Source: Actinomycetospora endophytica
GTDB lineage: Bacteria; Actinomycetota; Actinomycetes; Mycobacteriales; Pseudonocardiaceae
Length of the DNA stretch: 64,000 bases
Direction: 5' to 3'
Assembly: GCF_021026375.1 (NCBI RefSeq)
Contig: NZ_JAJNDB010000004.1
Span: forward strand, 186,001-250,000
The position numbers were made by a program, and so were the translations under genes. The notes under the pieces are model-generated. The model saw nothing but the letters and a program-made list of their open reading frames with translations. It had not been told where the DNA came from and did no database searches. Positions 17,000 to 26,742 of the stretch are shown here, piece after piece (the first letter of the stretch is position 1; every line of letters starts with the position of its first letter).

Positions 17000-17500
17000 A
17001 TGGACTTCCTCTTCCCTCTGCTGATCATCTTCATGATCGGCATGATCTTCTTCTCGAACCGGCAGCGGAAGAAGCAGCAGAACCAGCAGGAGAGCCTGCA
17101 GAACTCGATCGTCGTCGGTGACGTCGTCGTCATGACCTGCGGGGTCAGCGGCACGGTCGTCGACACCGACGACGAGAAGACCATCGACCTGGAGATCGCC
17201 CCCGAGGTGATCACCACGTGGCTGCGCGCCGCGGTCCGCGAGAAGCTCTCGACCGACGCCGACACCGCGTTCGCCGACGGCCCCGAGGGTCACGAGGAGC
17301 TCCCGGGCGACGTCCCGGAGCACTCGACCACGGCGACGGCGTCCGAGGCCCCCACGGTGTCGACCCCGGAGCCGAAGGACAGCCCGCGGGCGTCCGCGTC
17401 CGAGGCCGACGGCGGGTTCTCCGACCCGACGGCCGCCCCGAGCAGCAACGGCGTCTCGGCCGGTTCGAGCACCCCCGGGGACACCCGCCCCCCGTCCTGA
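17000..17500 (+). CDS. yajC: Preprotein translocase accessory protein YajC
   Basis: 166 residues. One N-terminal membrane segment (FLFPLLIIFMIGMIFFSNRQ, about 3-22) is followed by the basic RKKQQNQQ and the YajC core (NSIVVGDVVVMTCGVSGTVV), then a long acidic Ser/Thr/Pro-rich tail (about 95-166) absent from short YajC proteins. It associates with SecDF in the holotranslocon. The start ATG 17000 (GGAGCGAG upstream) is chosen because the membrane segment begins there; a GTG-type start at 16934 would add an unconserved 22 residues. It precedes secD, as usual in actinobacteria. Confidence 0.93.
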   Translation: MDFLFPLLIIFMIGMIFFSNRQRKKQQNQQESLQNSIVVGDVVVMTCGVSGTVVDTDDEKTIDLEIAPEVITTWLRAAVREKLSTDADTAFADGPEGHEELPGDVPEHSTTATASEAPTVSTPEPKDSPRASASEADGGFSDPTAAPSSNGVSAGSSTPGDTRPPS

Positions 17501-17834
17501 CGGCGTTCCCACGCCCGAGCCGACGCTGCCTCGGCGCTCGTCCTGAGCGCCGGGGCAGCTCTGCGCGGGGTGGGGGCCGTGCCGGTGGCGTCCTACCGCA
17601 TGGTGCCGGGCGGATCGTGACGGGCCGGGTGCGTCCGTGCTCAGGGCGTCGGCCTACCCTGCGATCTGGTCCTCGGCGCGCGCCGCCCGCTGTCTCTCAG
17701 GGGCGCGGCACCGGCGACTCCGGCGTCCTCAGTGGCACCGGCGTCGTGGTTCCGTCGCCGGAGCGCAGTCCGGGCGTCTGCGGCGAGGACCTCCTCCGAG
17801 GACCCGACCGTCGCCCGACCCTGGAGTACGCAGC
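17501..17834 (+). other. 334-bp yajC-secD gap with terminator-like hairpin and candidate promoter
   Basis: A 15-bp stem with one mismatch, GCTGCCTCGGCGCTC / GAGCGCCGGGGCAGC (17525-17559), closes the yajC transcript. TACCCT at 17655-17660 could be the -10 of a separate secD promoter, which would leave a GC-rich, structured leader of about 170 nt with repeated GGCACCGGCG. No gene is seen in it. Confidence 0.45.
17525..17559 (+). terminator. Stem-loop after yajC
   Basis: Arms 17525-17539 and 17545-17559 pair with one mismatch around GTCCT, 25 bp after the yajC stop. No T-run. Confidence 0.6.
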
Positions 17835-19613
17835 GTGGCCCCTCCCACCGTCCGGTTCCGGCCGGGCCGCTATCTCGCCGCCTTCGCGGCGATCGTGGTG
17901 GTCCTCTACGGGCTGGTCTTCCTCACCGGGGACCGCTCGCCGACCCCGAAGCTCGGGATCGACCTGCAGGGCGGGACCCAGGTCACGCTGACCGCCCGCA
18001 CCGAGAGCGGCGCCGCGCCCACGCCCGACCAGCTCAACCTGGCCCGGCAGATCATCGAGCAGCGCGTGAACGGGCTCGGCGTCTCCGGCGCGGAGGTCGT
18101 GCAGAACGGCAACAACCTGGTCATCACGGTGCCCGGGCAGGCCGGGGACCAGGCGCGCAGCCTCGGCCAGACGGCGCGGCTGTACTTCCGCCCGGTCATC
18201 GCTGGCCCGCTGGCCGCGCAACAGCCGACCCAGGCCCCGCCCGGGCAGAGCCAGCCGGGCCAGACCGGGGGCGGCGCCGGCGGCGGCACCCCCGGCAAGG
18301 CTCCCGCCGGTCAGAGCGTGCAACTGCCCACCCAGGCCCCGACCCCGCCCGCGCCGCCCGGCGGCAACGGCGGCGCTCCGGCCGGCGGAGGGACCTCGCA
18401 GGATCCGCGCCAGGTGGCGGCGATCGCGGAGGCCAAGGCGACCCGCCAGAGCACCGACCAGGCCGTCCAGGCCAAGGCGGTCCAGTCGCTGAACTGTGCC
18501 GCCGAGGATCCGCTGCGCGGGTACGACGACCCGACGAAGCCGCTGGTCGCCTGTGACCGCAACGGTCAGGCCAAGTACGTCCTCGGCCCGTCGATCCTGT
18601 CCGGCACGGAGGTGGCGAACGCGACCGCGTCCCCGAACCAGCAGGGTGCGGGCTTCGTCATCAACGTCGACTTCAAGTCGACCGGTGCCGGGATCTGGGG
18701 CCAGTACACCGGGGCGAACATCGGCAAGGCCGTGGCGTTCGCGCTCGACTCGCAGGTGGTATCGGCCCCGACCATCCAGGCCGCCCAGCCCGGCGGCAAC
18801 TCGCAGATCAGCGGCAACTTCAACCAGCAGTCGGCGACCGACCTGGCCAACGTGCTGAAGTACGGCTCGCTGCCGCTGTCGTTCGACACCTCGGACGCCC
18901 AGACGATCTCGGCCACCCTCGGCCTCGCCTCGCTCGAGGCAGGCCTGATCGCCGGCGTGATCGGCCTGGCGCTGGTGTTCGTCTACTCGCTCTTCTACTA
19001 CCGCGCCCTGGGCGTGCTGACGATCCTCTCGCTGATCCTCTCGGGACTGATCGTCTACGCGGTCCTGGTCCTGCTCGGTCGAGGCATCGGGTTCACCCTC
19101 GATCTCTCGGGCGTCGCGGGCTTCATCGTGGCGATCGGCATCACCGCGGATTCGTTCGTGATCTTCTTCGAGCGGATCAAGGACGAGATGCGCGAGGGCC
19201 GAAGTTTCCGCTCCGCGGTTCCACGCGGATGGGTCCGCGCCAGACGCACGATCCTCTCCGGCGACGCCGTGAGCTTCCTCGCCGCGGTCGTGCTCTACGT
19301 GCTCGCCGTCGGCCAGGTGCGTGGCTTCGCGTTCACCCTCGGCATGTCGACGGTCCTCGACCTCGTCGTGGTGTTCCTGGTGACCCATCCGCTGCTCTCG
19401 ATGGCCTCCAACTCGCAGCTGTTCGCGAGCCCGGCCTGGTCCGGGCTCGGCAAGGTCGCCTCGCAGACCACCACCCGCACCGGCCCCGGTGGTCGCGGCG
19501 GCGGGACCGGCACCACGCCCCGCCCCGGCGCCCGTCCGAGCCAGACCCGCCGTCCCGCCGCGAGCAGCGGCCGGTCGCAGCGCAGCGGCTCCGGCCGCGG
19601 AGGTACCCGATGA
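17835..19613 (+). CDS. secD: Protein translocase subunit SecD
   Basis: 592 residues. N-terminal membrane segment (YLAAFAAIVVVLYGLVFLTG, about 13-32), then LGIDLQGGTQVTLTA, the P1 periplasmic head, and a membrane block (about 370-535) with GVIGLALVFVYSLFYYRALG and GFIVAIGITADSFVIFFERI, the SecD/RND core with the conserved D in the TADS segment. SecDF uses the proton gradient to pull exported proteins. A ~65-residue Pro/Gln/Gly-rich insertion (about 128-195) interrupts P1, and the C-terminus has a Gly/Arg-rich tail. GTG 17835 is chosen at the MAPPTVRFRPGRY segment, with CTGGAG upstream. It overlaps secF by ATGA. Confidence 0.96.
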   Translation: MAPPTVRFRPGRYLAAFAAIVVVLYGLVFLTGDRSPTPKLGIDLQGGTQVTLTARTESGAAPTPDQLNLARQIIEQRVNGLGVSGAEVVQNGNNLVITVPGQAGDQARSLGQTARLYFRPVIAGPLAAQQPTQAPPGQSQPGQTGGGAGGGTPGKAPAGQSVQLPTQAPTPPAPPGGNGGAPAGGGTSQDPRQVAAIAEAKATRQSTDQAVQAKAVQSLNCAAEDPLRGYDDPTKPLVACDRNGQAKYVLGPSILSGTEVANATASPNQQGAGFVINVDFKSTGAGIWGQYTGANIGKAVAFALDSQVVSAPTIQAAQPGGNSQISGNFNQQSATDLANVLKYGSLPLSFDTSDAQTISATLGLASLEAGLIAGVIGLALVFVYSLFYYRALGVLTILSLILSGLIVYAVLVLLGRGIGFTLDLSGVAGFIVAIGITADSFVIFFERIKDEMREGRSFRSAVPRGWVRARRTILSGDAVSFLAAVVLYVLAVGQVRGFAFTLGMSTVLDLVVVFLVTHPLLSMASNSQLFASPAWSGLGKVASQTTTRTGPGGRGGGTGTTPRPGARPSQTRRPAASSGRSQRSGSGRGGTR

Positions 19614-20989
19614 CCCGCCCCACCCGCCGCGCCGGACGCCCCGCGAGCCGCCGCGACGACCCCGAGCCCGAGGACCTCGAGGACGACCTCGCACCGGGCG
19701 AGATCGACGACGAGGACGAGACCGACGTCGACGCGCCGGACGCCGACCCCGCGCCCCGGGGCTCCGCCCGGGTGAAGCGCAGTCGGCTCGACAAGCTCTA
19801 CGAGGGCAACGGCGGCATCGACATCGTCGGCCGGTCGCGCACCTGGTACGCGGTCTTCGGCGTCATCGTGCTGATCTGCCTGCTCTCGATGGTCCTGCGC
19901 GGGTTCAACTTCTCGATCGACTTCGAGGGCGGGACCTCGGTGCAGTTCCCGGCCCGCGGGGCGACCGGCGTCGCGAGCACCAGCCAGGTCGAGCAGGCCT
20001 TCGACAAGGCCGTGGGCCGTCCGGCCGAGTCGGTGCAGACCGCGGGCACCGGCAACTCCGCGACCATCGTCATCAAGTCCGAGTCGCTCTCGCAGTCCGA
20101 GCAGTTCGCGCTGAACCAGGCCCTGTTCCAGCAGTTCCAGCCGCTGGGCAGTTCCGGCCAGCCCGACCAGGAGGCGATCAGCGACAGCGCCGTCAGCGCG
20201 AGCTGGGGCGGGGAGATCACCCGTCAGGCGATGATCGCCCTGGCGGTCTTCCTCGTGCTGGTGACCGCCTACCTGGCGTTCTACTTCGAACGCCGGATGG
20301 CCGTCGGGGCGATCATCGCCCTGATCAACGACATCATCGTGACGGCCGGCGTCTACTCGTTGGTCGGCTTCGAGGTCTCACCCGCGACCGTGATCGGGCT
20401 GCTGACGATCCTCGGGTTCTCCCTCTACGACACGGTCGTCGTGTTCGACAAGGTCCGGGAGAACACCCGCGGGCTGAAGGGGCTCACCCGCCGCACCTAC
20501 GCGGAGGCGGCGAACCTTGCGGTCAACCAGACCCTGATGCGCTCGCTCAACACCTCGCTGATCGCGGCGCTGCCACTCATCGGCCTGTTCGTGGTCGGCG
20601 TGATCCTGCTCGGCGTCGGTGTGCTCGGCGACCTCGCGCTCGTCCAGCTCGTCGGGACGATCATCGGTGCCGCGTCCTCGATCCTGCTCGCGACCCCGAT
20701 CGTCGTCGACCTGGCGATGCGCGACCGCGTGTGGGCCCAGCAGGCGCAGCGCGTGGCCGCGCGGCGGGAGAAGAACGCCCGGCGCGCCCAGGCCCAGGAC
20801 GGCGGGACGGCGACGGGGGAGTCGACCGACGTCCTCGACACCCACGCGGTGGCCGCGGCCGCGGGCGGACCTGGCACGGCTCCGGCCACCCGGCCCGCGC
20901 CGCCCTCCGACCGGACCGGCGCCGCGCCGCGTCCCGGTGCCCGGCCGGCGGGCAAGTCCGGTCGCCCGAGCGGGAAGCGACGCCGGTGA
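19610..20989 (+). CDS. secF: Protein translocase subunit SecF
   Basis: 459 residues. An acidic N-terminal tail of ~60 residues precedes the first membrane segment (TWYAVFGVIVLICLLSMVLR, about 82-101), FSIDFEGGTSVQFP (family signature) and five further segments with GLLTILGFSLYDTVVVFDKV (about 263-282), the conserved SecF core. The C-terminal ~80 residues are a basic Ala/Pro-rich tail. It forms the SecDF proton-driven motor with SecD. Start ATG overlaps the secD stop; its own stop overlaps the apt start (GTGA). All three are therefore coupled. Confidence 0.96.
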   Translation: MTRPTRRAGRPASRRDDPEPEDLEDDLAPGEIDDEDETDVDAPDADPAPRGSARVKRSRLDKLYEGNGGIDIVGRSRTWYAVFGVIVLICLLSMVLRGFNFSIDFEGGTSVQFPARGATGVASTSQVEQAFDKAVGRPAESVQTAGTGNSATIVIKSESLSQSEQFALNQALFQQFQPLGSSGQPDQEAISDSAVSASWGGEITRQAMIALAVFLVLVTAYLAFYFERRMAVGAIIALINDIIVTAGVYSLVGFEVSPATVIGLLTILGFSLYDTVVVFDKVRENTRGLKGLTRRTYAEAANLAVNQTLMRSLNTSLIAALPLIGLFVVGVILLGVGVLGDLALVQLVGTIIGAASSILLATPIVVDLAMRDRVWAQQAQRVAARREKNARRAQAQDGGTATGESTDVLDTHAVAAAAGGPGTAPATRPAPPSDRTGAAPRPGARPAGKSGRPSGKRRR

Positions 20990-21528
20990 CCGCTGCCGGC
21001 CCGGAGGCGGACCGCGCCCTCGTCGCGGACCTGCTGCGCGCGGTCCCCGACTTCCCGAAGCCGGGCATCCGGTTCTGGGACCTCACGACGGTGCTCGCGG
21101 ACGCGCGCGGGCTGGCCGCGACCACGCGGCTGCTCGGCGCGTCGCTCGCGGACGGTCCGGCGGACGTCGTCGTCGGGATCGAGGCCCGCGGCTTCCTGCT
21201 CGGCGCCGCCGTCGCCCAGGAGCTCGGGCTCGGCATCGTCCCCGTCCGCAAGCAGGGGAAGCTGCCCGCGGTCGCGGCGTCACGCTCCTACGAGCTCGAG
21301 TACGGCTCGGCGACGCTCGAGCTGCCCGCCGGCGTCCTCGAGCCGGGGGCGCGGGCGCTGCTCGTCGACGACGTCCTCGCCACCGGCGGCACGGCGGAGG
21401 CCGCGTGCGGGCTGGTCGAGGAGAGCGGGGCCACGGTCGCCTCACTGGCGGTGGTCCTCGAGCTGCCCGAGCTCGACGGGCGCGGCCGGCTCGCCGGACG
21501 CCCGCTGCACACCGTGCTGCAGCGCTGA
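20986..21528 (+). CDS. apt: Adenine phosphoribosyltransferase
   Basis: 180 residues. VPDFPKPGIRFWDLTTVL (about 20-37) and VVGIEARGFLLGAAVA (about 57-72) are Apt signatures, and ALLVDDVLATGGTAEAA (about 124-140) is the PRPP-binding loop with the catalytic acidic pair. It salvages adenine to AMP. The secD-secF-apt-rel order is conserved in actinobacteria, but here a FUSC gene separates apt from rel. GTG start overlaps the secF stop. Confidence 0.96.
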   Translation: MTAAGPEADRALVADLLRAVPDFPKPGIRFWDLTTVLADARGLAATTRLLGASLADGPADVVVGIEARGFLLGAAVAQELGLGIVPVRKQGKLPAVAASRSYELEYGSATLELPAGVLEPGARALLVDDVLATGGTAEAACGLVEESGATVASLAVVLELPELDGRGRLAGRPLHTVLQR

Positions 21529-21531
21529 GCG

Positions 21532-21553
21532 CGGTCCCCGACGCCCGGGACCG
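21532..21553 (+). terminator. Short hairpin after apt
   Basis: CGGTCCC (21532-21538) pairs with GGGACCG (21547-21553) around an 8-nt loop immediately after the apt stop. Confidence 0.4.
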
Positions 21554-21621
21554 TGACCCCGGCGAGGGACTGCGGAATCCGCCACATCTCGCTCTCCGGA
21601 ACTGGTTCGTCCCCCGACCGA

Positions 21622-21656
21622 TGGTTCGCACAGCTAACATCATCGGTGGCGAACCA
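21622..21656. promoter_or_regulatory. Interrupted dyad around a -10 hexamer, FUSC gene
   Basis: TGGTTCGC (21622-21629) and GCGAACCA (21649-21656) flank TAACAT (21635-21640), a -10 hexamer 28 bp before ATG 21668. A further TGGTTCG lies at 21603. A dyad straddling the -10 is a typical repressor operator layout; no regulator gene is adjacent. Confidence 0.5.
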
Positions 21657-21667
21657 GAGGGAGGACG

Positions 21668-24115
21668 ATGACTGTCACGTCGACCGAACGGCGTCAGGGC
21701 AGCAGACCCGTCGAGCGGAACGACCACGCCCAGGTCGTCATCCACGGCGGGACCCCGGGGGAGCGCGGCACGGTCGCCCGCATCTCCTGGCGTGACCGGC
21801 TCCTCGCCTCCGACCCCGGCAACGTCCGGATCGCGCTCGCGACGCGGGCGGCGCTCTCGCTCGCCGTCGCGCTCGGCGTGGCCGCCCTCCTCGCGAACGG
21901 CCTCGGCCTGCAGGGCATCGCCGCGATGATCGTCCTCGTCCTGGGCGCCGTCCTGACGATGATGACGACGTTCACCGCGTCCGACCCGACCACCGGCGGC
22001 CGCGCGATCACCCAGCTCTGCCTGCCGGTGGCGCTGCTGGCCGGGATCACGCTGAGCACGCTCGTCGACAAGCACCGGGTGCTGTCGCTGTCGCTGTTCG
22101 TCGTCGTGATGTTCGTGGTGGTCTGGGTCCGCCGCTTCGGCCCCCGCGCGTTCGCCTGCGGGATGGTCGTCTGGATGGGCTACTTCATGGCCCTGTTCCT
22201 CCAGCTCAGCTTTGCGCAGCTGCCGGTGGTGCTGCTCGCGGTCGCCAGCTCAACCGTCCTCCTGCTGATCATCGGGCTGGTCGTCGCCCCGCAGCGCCCG
22301 GCCCGGCGGACGCGCCGGATGGTCGACGCGTTCGCCGCCCGGGTGCGGATCGCCGCTGCCGAGCACCGCGACGCCGAGGCCCGCTCGCCCTGGCAGCGCT
22401 GGACCGGGCGGATCGGCACCGCGGACCGCGCGCTGCTGCGGGTGAACGAGGTCGCGGTGCTGCTCGACGGGCAGCTCGCCGTGCCCCACGCGGTCGCCGA
22501 TCCACGCCACGCGCCGCAGGCCCGGGCGGCGATCCTGCGCACTGAGAGCGCGCTCGCCCGCCTGCTCGACACCACCCCCGACGAGGTCGTCCCGGCCGAC
22601 GTCGACGCGGTGGAGCGGGCCCTGGACCAGCTCCGCGGAGTCCTCGCCGACGACCGCGCCGGCACCGACGATCCCCGCGACGCGACCGGCGAGGCCGGCG
22701 AGGCCGGCGTTGCCGGGCCCGCCTTCACGCCCGCCGCCGAGCTGTTCGCGGGCTTCCTGCCCGGCAGCGCCGTCACCGTCGGCCCCATGGTCGCTCCCGA
22801 GGGCGCGGCGAAGCTGCTGCTCACCACGCGACAGGCGCTGCAGATCGCGCTGGCCGGCGGGCTGTCGATCGCGCTCGGGGACGCGCTGTCCGGTCAGCGC
22901 TGGTACTGGGCGGTCCTCGCCTGCTTCCTCGCCTTCACCGGTACCGCGACCGCGGCGGAGACCATCCGCAAGGGGATGCAGCGCACCGTCGGGACCGTCG
23001 TCGGGGTGGTGGTCGCCCTCGTCGTCGTGCCGCTGCTCGGGCACTCGACGGTGATCTCGCTCGTCGTCATCCTCCTGGCGATCTTCGTCGGCTTCTACCT
23101 GTTCCGGGTCTCCTACACGTGCCTCGCGTTCGCGATCACGATCATGATCGCGGAGCTGTACGAGCTGCTGGGGACCTACAGCGAGGGGCTGCTCGCGCTG
23201 CGGGTCGGGGAGACCGCGCTGGGTGCCGTGATCGGCGGGGTCGTCGCGGTGTCGTTCCTGCCCACCTCCGCGACGTGCGCCCTCGAGGCGGCGCGCGCCC
23301 GGCTGGCCGAGGAGCTGCGGGCGGCGACCGTGGACGTGGCGGCGGTGCTGCACGGCCGCGGGGCCACGGCGGGGGAGGACGGCGGGCCCGTCGACCTGCA
23401 CGCCCGGGTCCGGTCGCTGGACTTCGCGATCCACCAGCTCGCGCTGATCGGTGTCCCGCTCTCGCTGCGCACCGCCCCGGGCTCCGGGGCGCGCAAGGAC
23501 GCGGTGAGCGGCCGGCTGTCGGCGTGGGTGCGCTGTGCCGCCCGGGTGCGGGCCGTGATCCACGCGGTGGAGGATTCGCGCTCGCACCGCCACGAGGCCG
23601 TCCAGGGCGCGATGACCGCGGTCGGGGGGCTCGTCGACGCCCTCGCCGAGGGCCGCAGCCCGGGTCGGCACGCGGACCGTCCCGACACCGACCCGGACAG
23701 CCCGGAGACGCTGCTCGCGGAGCTGTCCTCGCTGCACGGTGCGCTCATCGCGCTGCACGAGATCGACCCGACCGCGCCGATCCCCGAGGACGCGAGTGCC
23801 TCCGAGGCCGCCGTCGCCGCCGACCCCGCCGCCACGACGTGTACCGCGGTCCGCGGCCGGGTGACCGAGGGCGGGGGCCGCGGTCTCGACGCCGTCGTGA
23901 CGGCGGTCGACCCGCACGGGCGCCAGCTCGGCCGGGTCCGGACGGACGCGGGCGCCGGTGGCAGCTTCGCCGTCGCGGTCGGGGCGGGCACCGGACCGTG
24001 GCTGGTCGTCGTCGCGGCCGCGGGCTTCGCGCCGCACGCCGGGCGGGCGTCGGCCGGTCCGGAGCACCACGTCGTGCTGGAGCCCGCCCGCCAGACCGCC
24101 ACCATCCCCCTGTGA
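21668..24115 (+). CDS. FUSC-family membrane protein with C-terminal carboxypeptidase-regulatory-like domain
   Basis: 815 residues. The first membrane block (about 55-210, five to six segments, including GIAAMIVLVLGAVLTMMTTF) is followed by a soluble helical region (210-370). A second block (about 385-530) has WYWAVLACFLAFTGTATAAE, the fusaric-acid-resistance (FUSC/YccS) signature W-x-x-x-x. Then come a helical region and, from about 725 to 805, an Ig-like module (AVRGRVTEGGGRGLDAVV ... GSFAVAV ... VVVAAAGFAPHAGR) resembling carboxypeptidase-D regulatory domains. FUSC proteins are linked to aromatic-acid efflux. The start has GGGAGG 5 nt upstream. Its insertion between apt and rel is unusual. 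Confidence 0.85.
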   Translation: MTVTSTERRQGSRPVERNDHAQVVIHGGTPGERGTVARISWRDRLLASDPGNVRIALATRAALSLAVALGVAALLANGLGLQGIAAMIVLVLGAVLTMMTTFTASDPTTGGRAITQLCLPVALLAGITLSTLVDKHRVLSLSLFVVVMFVVVWVRRFGPRAFACGMVVWMGYFMALFLQLSFAQLPVVLLAVASSTVLLLIIGLVVAPQRPARRTRRMVDAFAARVRIAAAEHRDAEARSPWQRWTGRIGTADRALLRVNEVAVLLDGQLAVPHAVADPRHAPQARAAILRTESALARLLDTTPDEVVPADVDAVERALDQLRGVLADDRAGTDDPRDATGEAGEAGVAGPAFTPAAELFAGFLPGSAVTVGPMVAPEGAAKLLLTTRQALQIALAGGLSIALGDALSGQRWYWAVLACFLAFTGTATAAETIRKGMQRTVGTVVGVVVALVVVPLLGHSTVISLVVILLAIFVGFYLFRVSYTCLAFAITIMIAELYELLGTYSEGLLALRVGETALGAVIGGVVAVSFLPTSATCALEAARARLAEELRAATVDVAAVLHGRGATAGEDGGPVDLHARVRSLDFAIHQLALIGVPLSLRTAPGSGARKDAVSGRLSAWVRCAARVRAVIHAVEDSRSHRHEAVQGAMTAVGGLVDALAEGRSPGRHADRPDTDPDSPETLLAELSSLHGALIALHEIDPTAPIPEDASASEAAVAADPAATTCTAVRGRVTEGGGRGLDAVVTAVDPHGRQLGRVRTDAGAGGSFAVAVGAGTGPWLVVVAAAGFAPHAGRASAGPEHHVVLEPARQTATIPL

Positions 24116-24321
24116 GGGACCGTTCACCGACGGCCGGACCGGCCCGCCGCGCGATCATCACGGGCGGGCGACGGCTGATGACCTCTCGTCCCGTCCGACG
24201 CCGCGGAACCCGACACCGCCGCAACCGGTGACCTAAGCTGGAAGGATTCCGGATCCGGACCAGTTCCGGGTCCCGCGACGAGACGCGAGGCGCGCGGCGG
24301 CTCGACCTGCGGAGGTGCTCA
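24116..24321 (+). promoter_or_regulatory. rel promoter and leader
   Basis: TAAGCT at 24234-24239 is the best -10 hexamer, giving a leader of about 75 nt that ends in CGGAGG 6 nt before the GTG. Nothing else is seen in the gap. Confidence 0.4.
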
Positions 24322-26742
24322 GTGAGCCAGGACCTGGGGCCGGCCACCGACACGGCCGAGCGCGCCGAGTCGGACTCGGACGGGGCGCCGACCCTGGGGT
24401 CGAGCGAGCCGCGCGAGGCGCAGCGACTCGAGCACGGCTCGACCGACGCCGGCGGCACACAGAGCGGACGGCCGCGTTCGGCGACCCGGCGGGTCCGCGC
24501 CCGGATCGCCCGGCGGATCACCGCCCAGCGCACGGGGCCGGTCAAGCCGGTCCTGGAGCCGCTCGCCACGGTGCACCGCGAGCTGCACCCGAGCGCCGAC
24601 CTCTCCACGCTGCAGCACGCCTACGACACCGCGGAGGCCTTCCACGAGGGCCAGATGCGCAAGTCGGGCGACCCGTACATCACCCACCCGCTCGCCGTCG
24701 CGACGATCCTCGCCGAGCTGGGCATGGACACGACGACGCTGGTCGCGGCGCTGCTGCACGACACCGTCGAGGACACCGACTACTCGCTGGAGAAGCTCTC
24801 CACCGACTTCGGCGCCGAGGTCGCGCACCTCGTCGACGGCGTCACCAAGCTCGACAAGGTCCAGCTCGGGGCGGCGGCCGAGGCGGAGACGATCCGCAAG
24901 ATGGTCGTCGCGATGGCCCGCGACCCCCGCGTGCTGGTCATCAAGCTCTCCGACCGGCTGCACAACATGCGCACCATGCGCTTCCTCAAGCCGGAGAAGC
25001 AGGCCAAGAAGGCCCGCGAGACCCTCGAGGTGCTCGCCCCGCTGGCCCACCGGCTGGGGATGTCCACGGTCAAGTGGGAGCTCGAGGACCTCGCGTTCGC
25101 GATCCTGCACCCCAAGCGCTACGACGAGATCGTCCGCCTGGTGGCCGACCGGGCACCGTCGCGCGACACCTACCTGCGCACCGTGATCGACGAGGTGTCC
25201 GGCCAGCTCGAGGCCGCGCGGGTCAAGGCCGAGGTGCTCGGCCGCCCGAAGCACTACTACTCGATCTACCAGAAGATGATCGTCAAGGGTAAGGACTTCG
25301 ACGACATCCACGACCTGGTGGGCGTGCGCATCCTCGTCGAGGACGTCCGCGACTGCTACGCCGCGATGGGCATGGTCCACGCGCTCTGGCAGCCGATGCC
25401 CGGGCGCTTCAAGGACTACATCGCGCAGCCCCGGTTCGGGGTCTACCAGTCGCTGCACACCACGGTGATCGGGCCGGACGGGCAGCCCCTCGAGGTGCAG
25501 ATCCGCACCCACGAGATGCACCGCACCGCCGAGTACGGCATCGCCGCTCACTGGCGGTACAAGGAGACCAAGGGCTCCAACGGGACCGGCAGCCTCGAGC
25601 TCGACGAGATGGCCTGGATGCGCCAGCTCCTCGACTGGCAGCGGGAGGCGGCCGACCCGGGCGAGTTCCTGGAGTCCCTGCGCTACGACCTCGCCACCCG
25701 CGAGATCTTCGTGTTCACGCCCAAGGGCGACGTGATCACGCTGCCGCACGGGTCGACGCCGGTCGACTTCGCCTACGCGGTGCACACCGAGGTCGGCAAC
25801 AAGTGCATCGGGTCGCGGGTCAACGGCCGGCTCGTCGCGCTGGAGCGCCAGCTCGAGAACGGCGAGGTCGTCGAGATCTTCACCTCGAAGGCCGAGGGCG
25901 CGGGGCCGTCGCGGGACTGGCTCGGCTTCGTCTCCTCGCCGCGGGCCAAGCAGAAGATCAAGCAGTGGTTCGCCAAGGAACGGCGCGAGGACGCGATCGA
26001 GGGCGGCAAGGACGCCATCACCCGCGAGGCCCGCCGGACCGGCCTGCCGCTGCAGCGCCTGGTCAGCGCCGACTCCATGGGCGCGCTCGCCCGCGAACTG
26101 CGCTACGCCGACGTCTCGGCGCTCTACGCCGCCGTCGGGGAGCACCACGTCTCCGCGCGCCACGTCGTGCAACGGCTCGTCGCCCTGCTCGGCGGGGTGG
26201 AGCAGAACGAGGACGAGCTCGCCGAGCGCGCCACCCCGTCGACCGCCCAGCGGCGCCGGGGCACCGGGGACGTCGGGGTCGTCGTCAACGGCATGGGCAA
26301 CGACGACGGCGAGTCGTCGGATCTCTGGATCAAGCTCGCCCGGTGCTGCACGCCGGTGCCCGGCGACGAGATCCTCGGCTTCGTGACCCGTGGTGGCGGC
26401 GTCAGCGTCCACCGCACCGACTGCACGAACGCCGACGACCTGCGCTCCGAGCCGGAGCGGCTGGTCGACGTCAGCTGGGCGTCGTCGTCGACGGCGGTCT
26501 TCCTCGTCGCGATCCAGGTGGAGGCGCTCGACCGGCACCGGCTGCTCTCCGACATCACGAAGGCGCTCGCGGACGAGAAGGTCAACATCCTGTCGGCGTC
26601 GGTGACGACCTCGCGCGACCGCGTCGCGGTGAGCCGATTCAGCTTCGAGATGGGCGACCCGAAGCACCTCGGGCACGTGCTGCGCGTGGTGCGCAACGTC
26701 GAGGGCGTCTACGACGTGTACCGGGTCACCTCGGCGAGCTGA
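24322..26742 (+). CDS. rel: Bifunctional (p)ppGpp synthetase/hydrolase Rel
   Basis: 806 residues in the standard order. The HD hydrolase domain (about 90-245) has LLHDTVEDT (HD pair near 146) and KLSDRLHNM. The synthetase domain (about 300-420) has [11 protein letters not shown]-type [33 protein letters not shown], where RFKD is the RxKD form of bifunctional Rel rather than the ExDD of RelA. TGS (about 460-525), a zinc-finger/CC region ([13 protein letters not shown]) and ACT (about 725-805) follow. The first 85 residues are disordered. It makes and degrades the alarmone in starvation. GTG start after CGGAGG. Its stop abuts the convergent gene with no gap. Confidence 0.97.
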   Translation: MSQDLGPATDTAERAESDSDGAPTLGSSEPREAQRLEHGSTDAGGTQSGRPRSATRRVRARIARRITAQRTGPVKPVLEPLATVHRELHPSADLSTLQHAYDTAEAFHEGQMRKSGDPYITHPLAVATILAELGMDTTTLVAALLHDTVEDTDYSLEKLSTDFGAEVAHLVDGVTKLDKVQLGAAAEAETIRKMVVAMARDPRVLVIKLSDRLHNMRTMRFLKPEKQAKKARETLEVLAPLAHRLGMSTVKWELEDLAFAILHPKRYDEIVRLVADRAPSRDTYLRTVIDEVSGQLEAARVKAEVLGRPKHYYSIYQKMIVKGKDFDDIHDLVGVRILVEDVRDCYAAMGMVHALWQPMPGRFKDYIAQPRFGVYQSLHTTVIGPDGQPLEVQIRTHEMHRTAEYGIAAHWRYKETKGSNGTGSLELDEMAWMRQLLDWQREAADPGEFLESLRYDLATREIFVFTPKGDVITLPHGSTPVDFAYAVHTEVGNKCIGSRVNGRLVALERQLENGEVVEIFTSKAEGAGPSRDWLGFVSSPRAKQKIKQWFAKERREDAIEGGKDAITREARRTGLPLQRLVSADSMGALARELRYADVSALYAAVGEHHVSARHVVQRLVALLGGVEQNEDELAERATPSTAQRRRGTGDVGVVVNGMGNDDGESSDLWIKLARCCTPVPGDEILGFVTRGGGVSVHRTDCTNADDLRSEPERLVDVSWASSSTAVFLVAIQVEALDRHRLLSDITKALADEKVNILSASVTTSRDRVAVSRFSFEMGDPKHLGHVLRVVRNVEGVYDVYRVTSAS

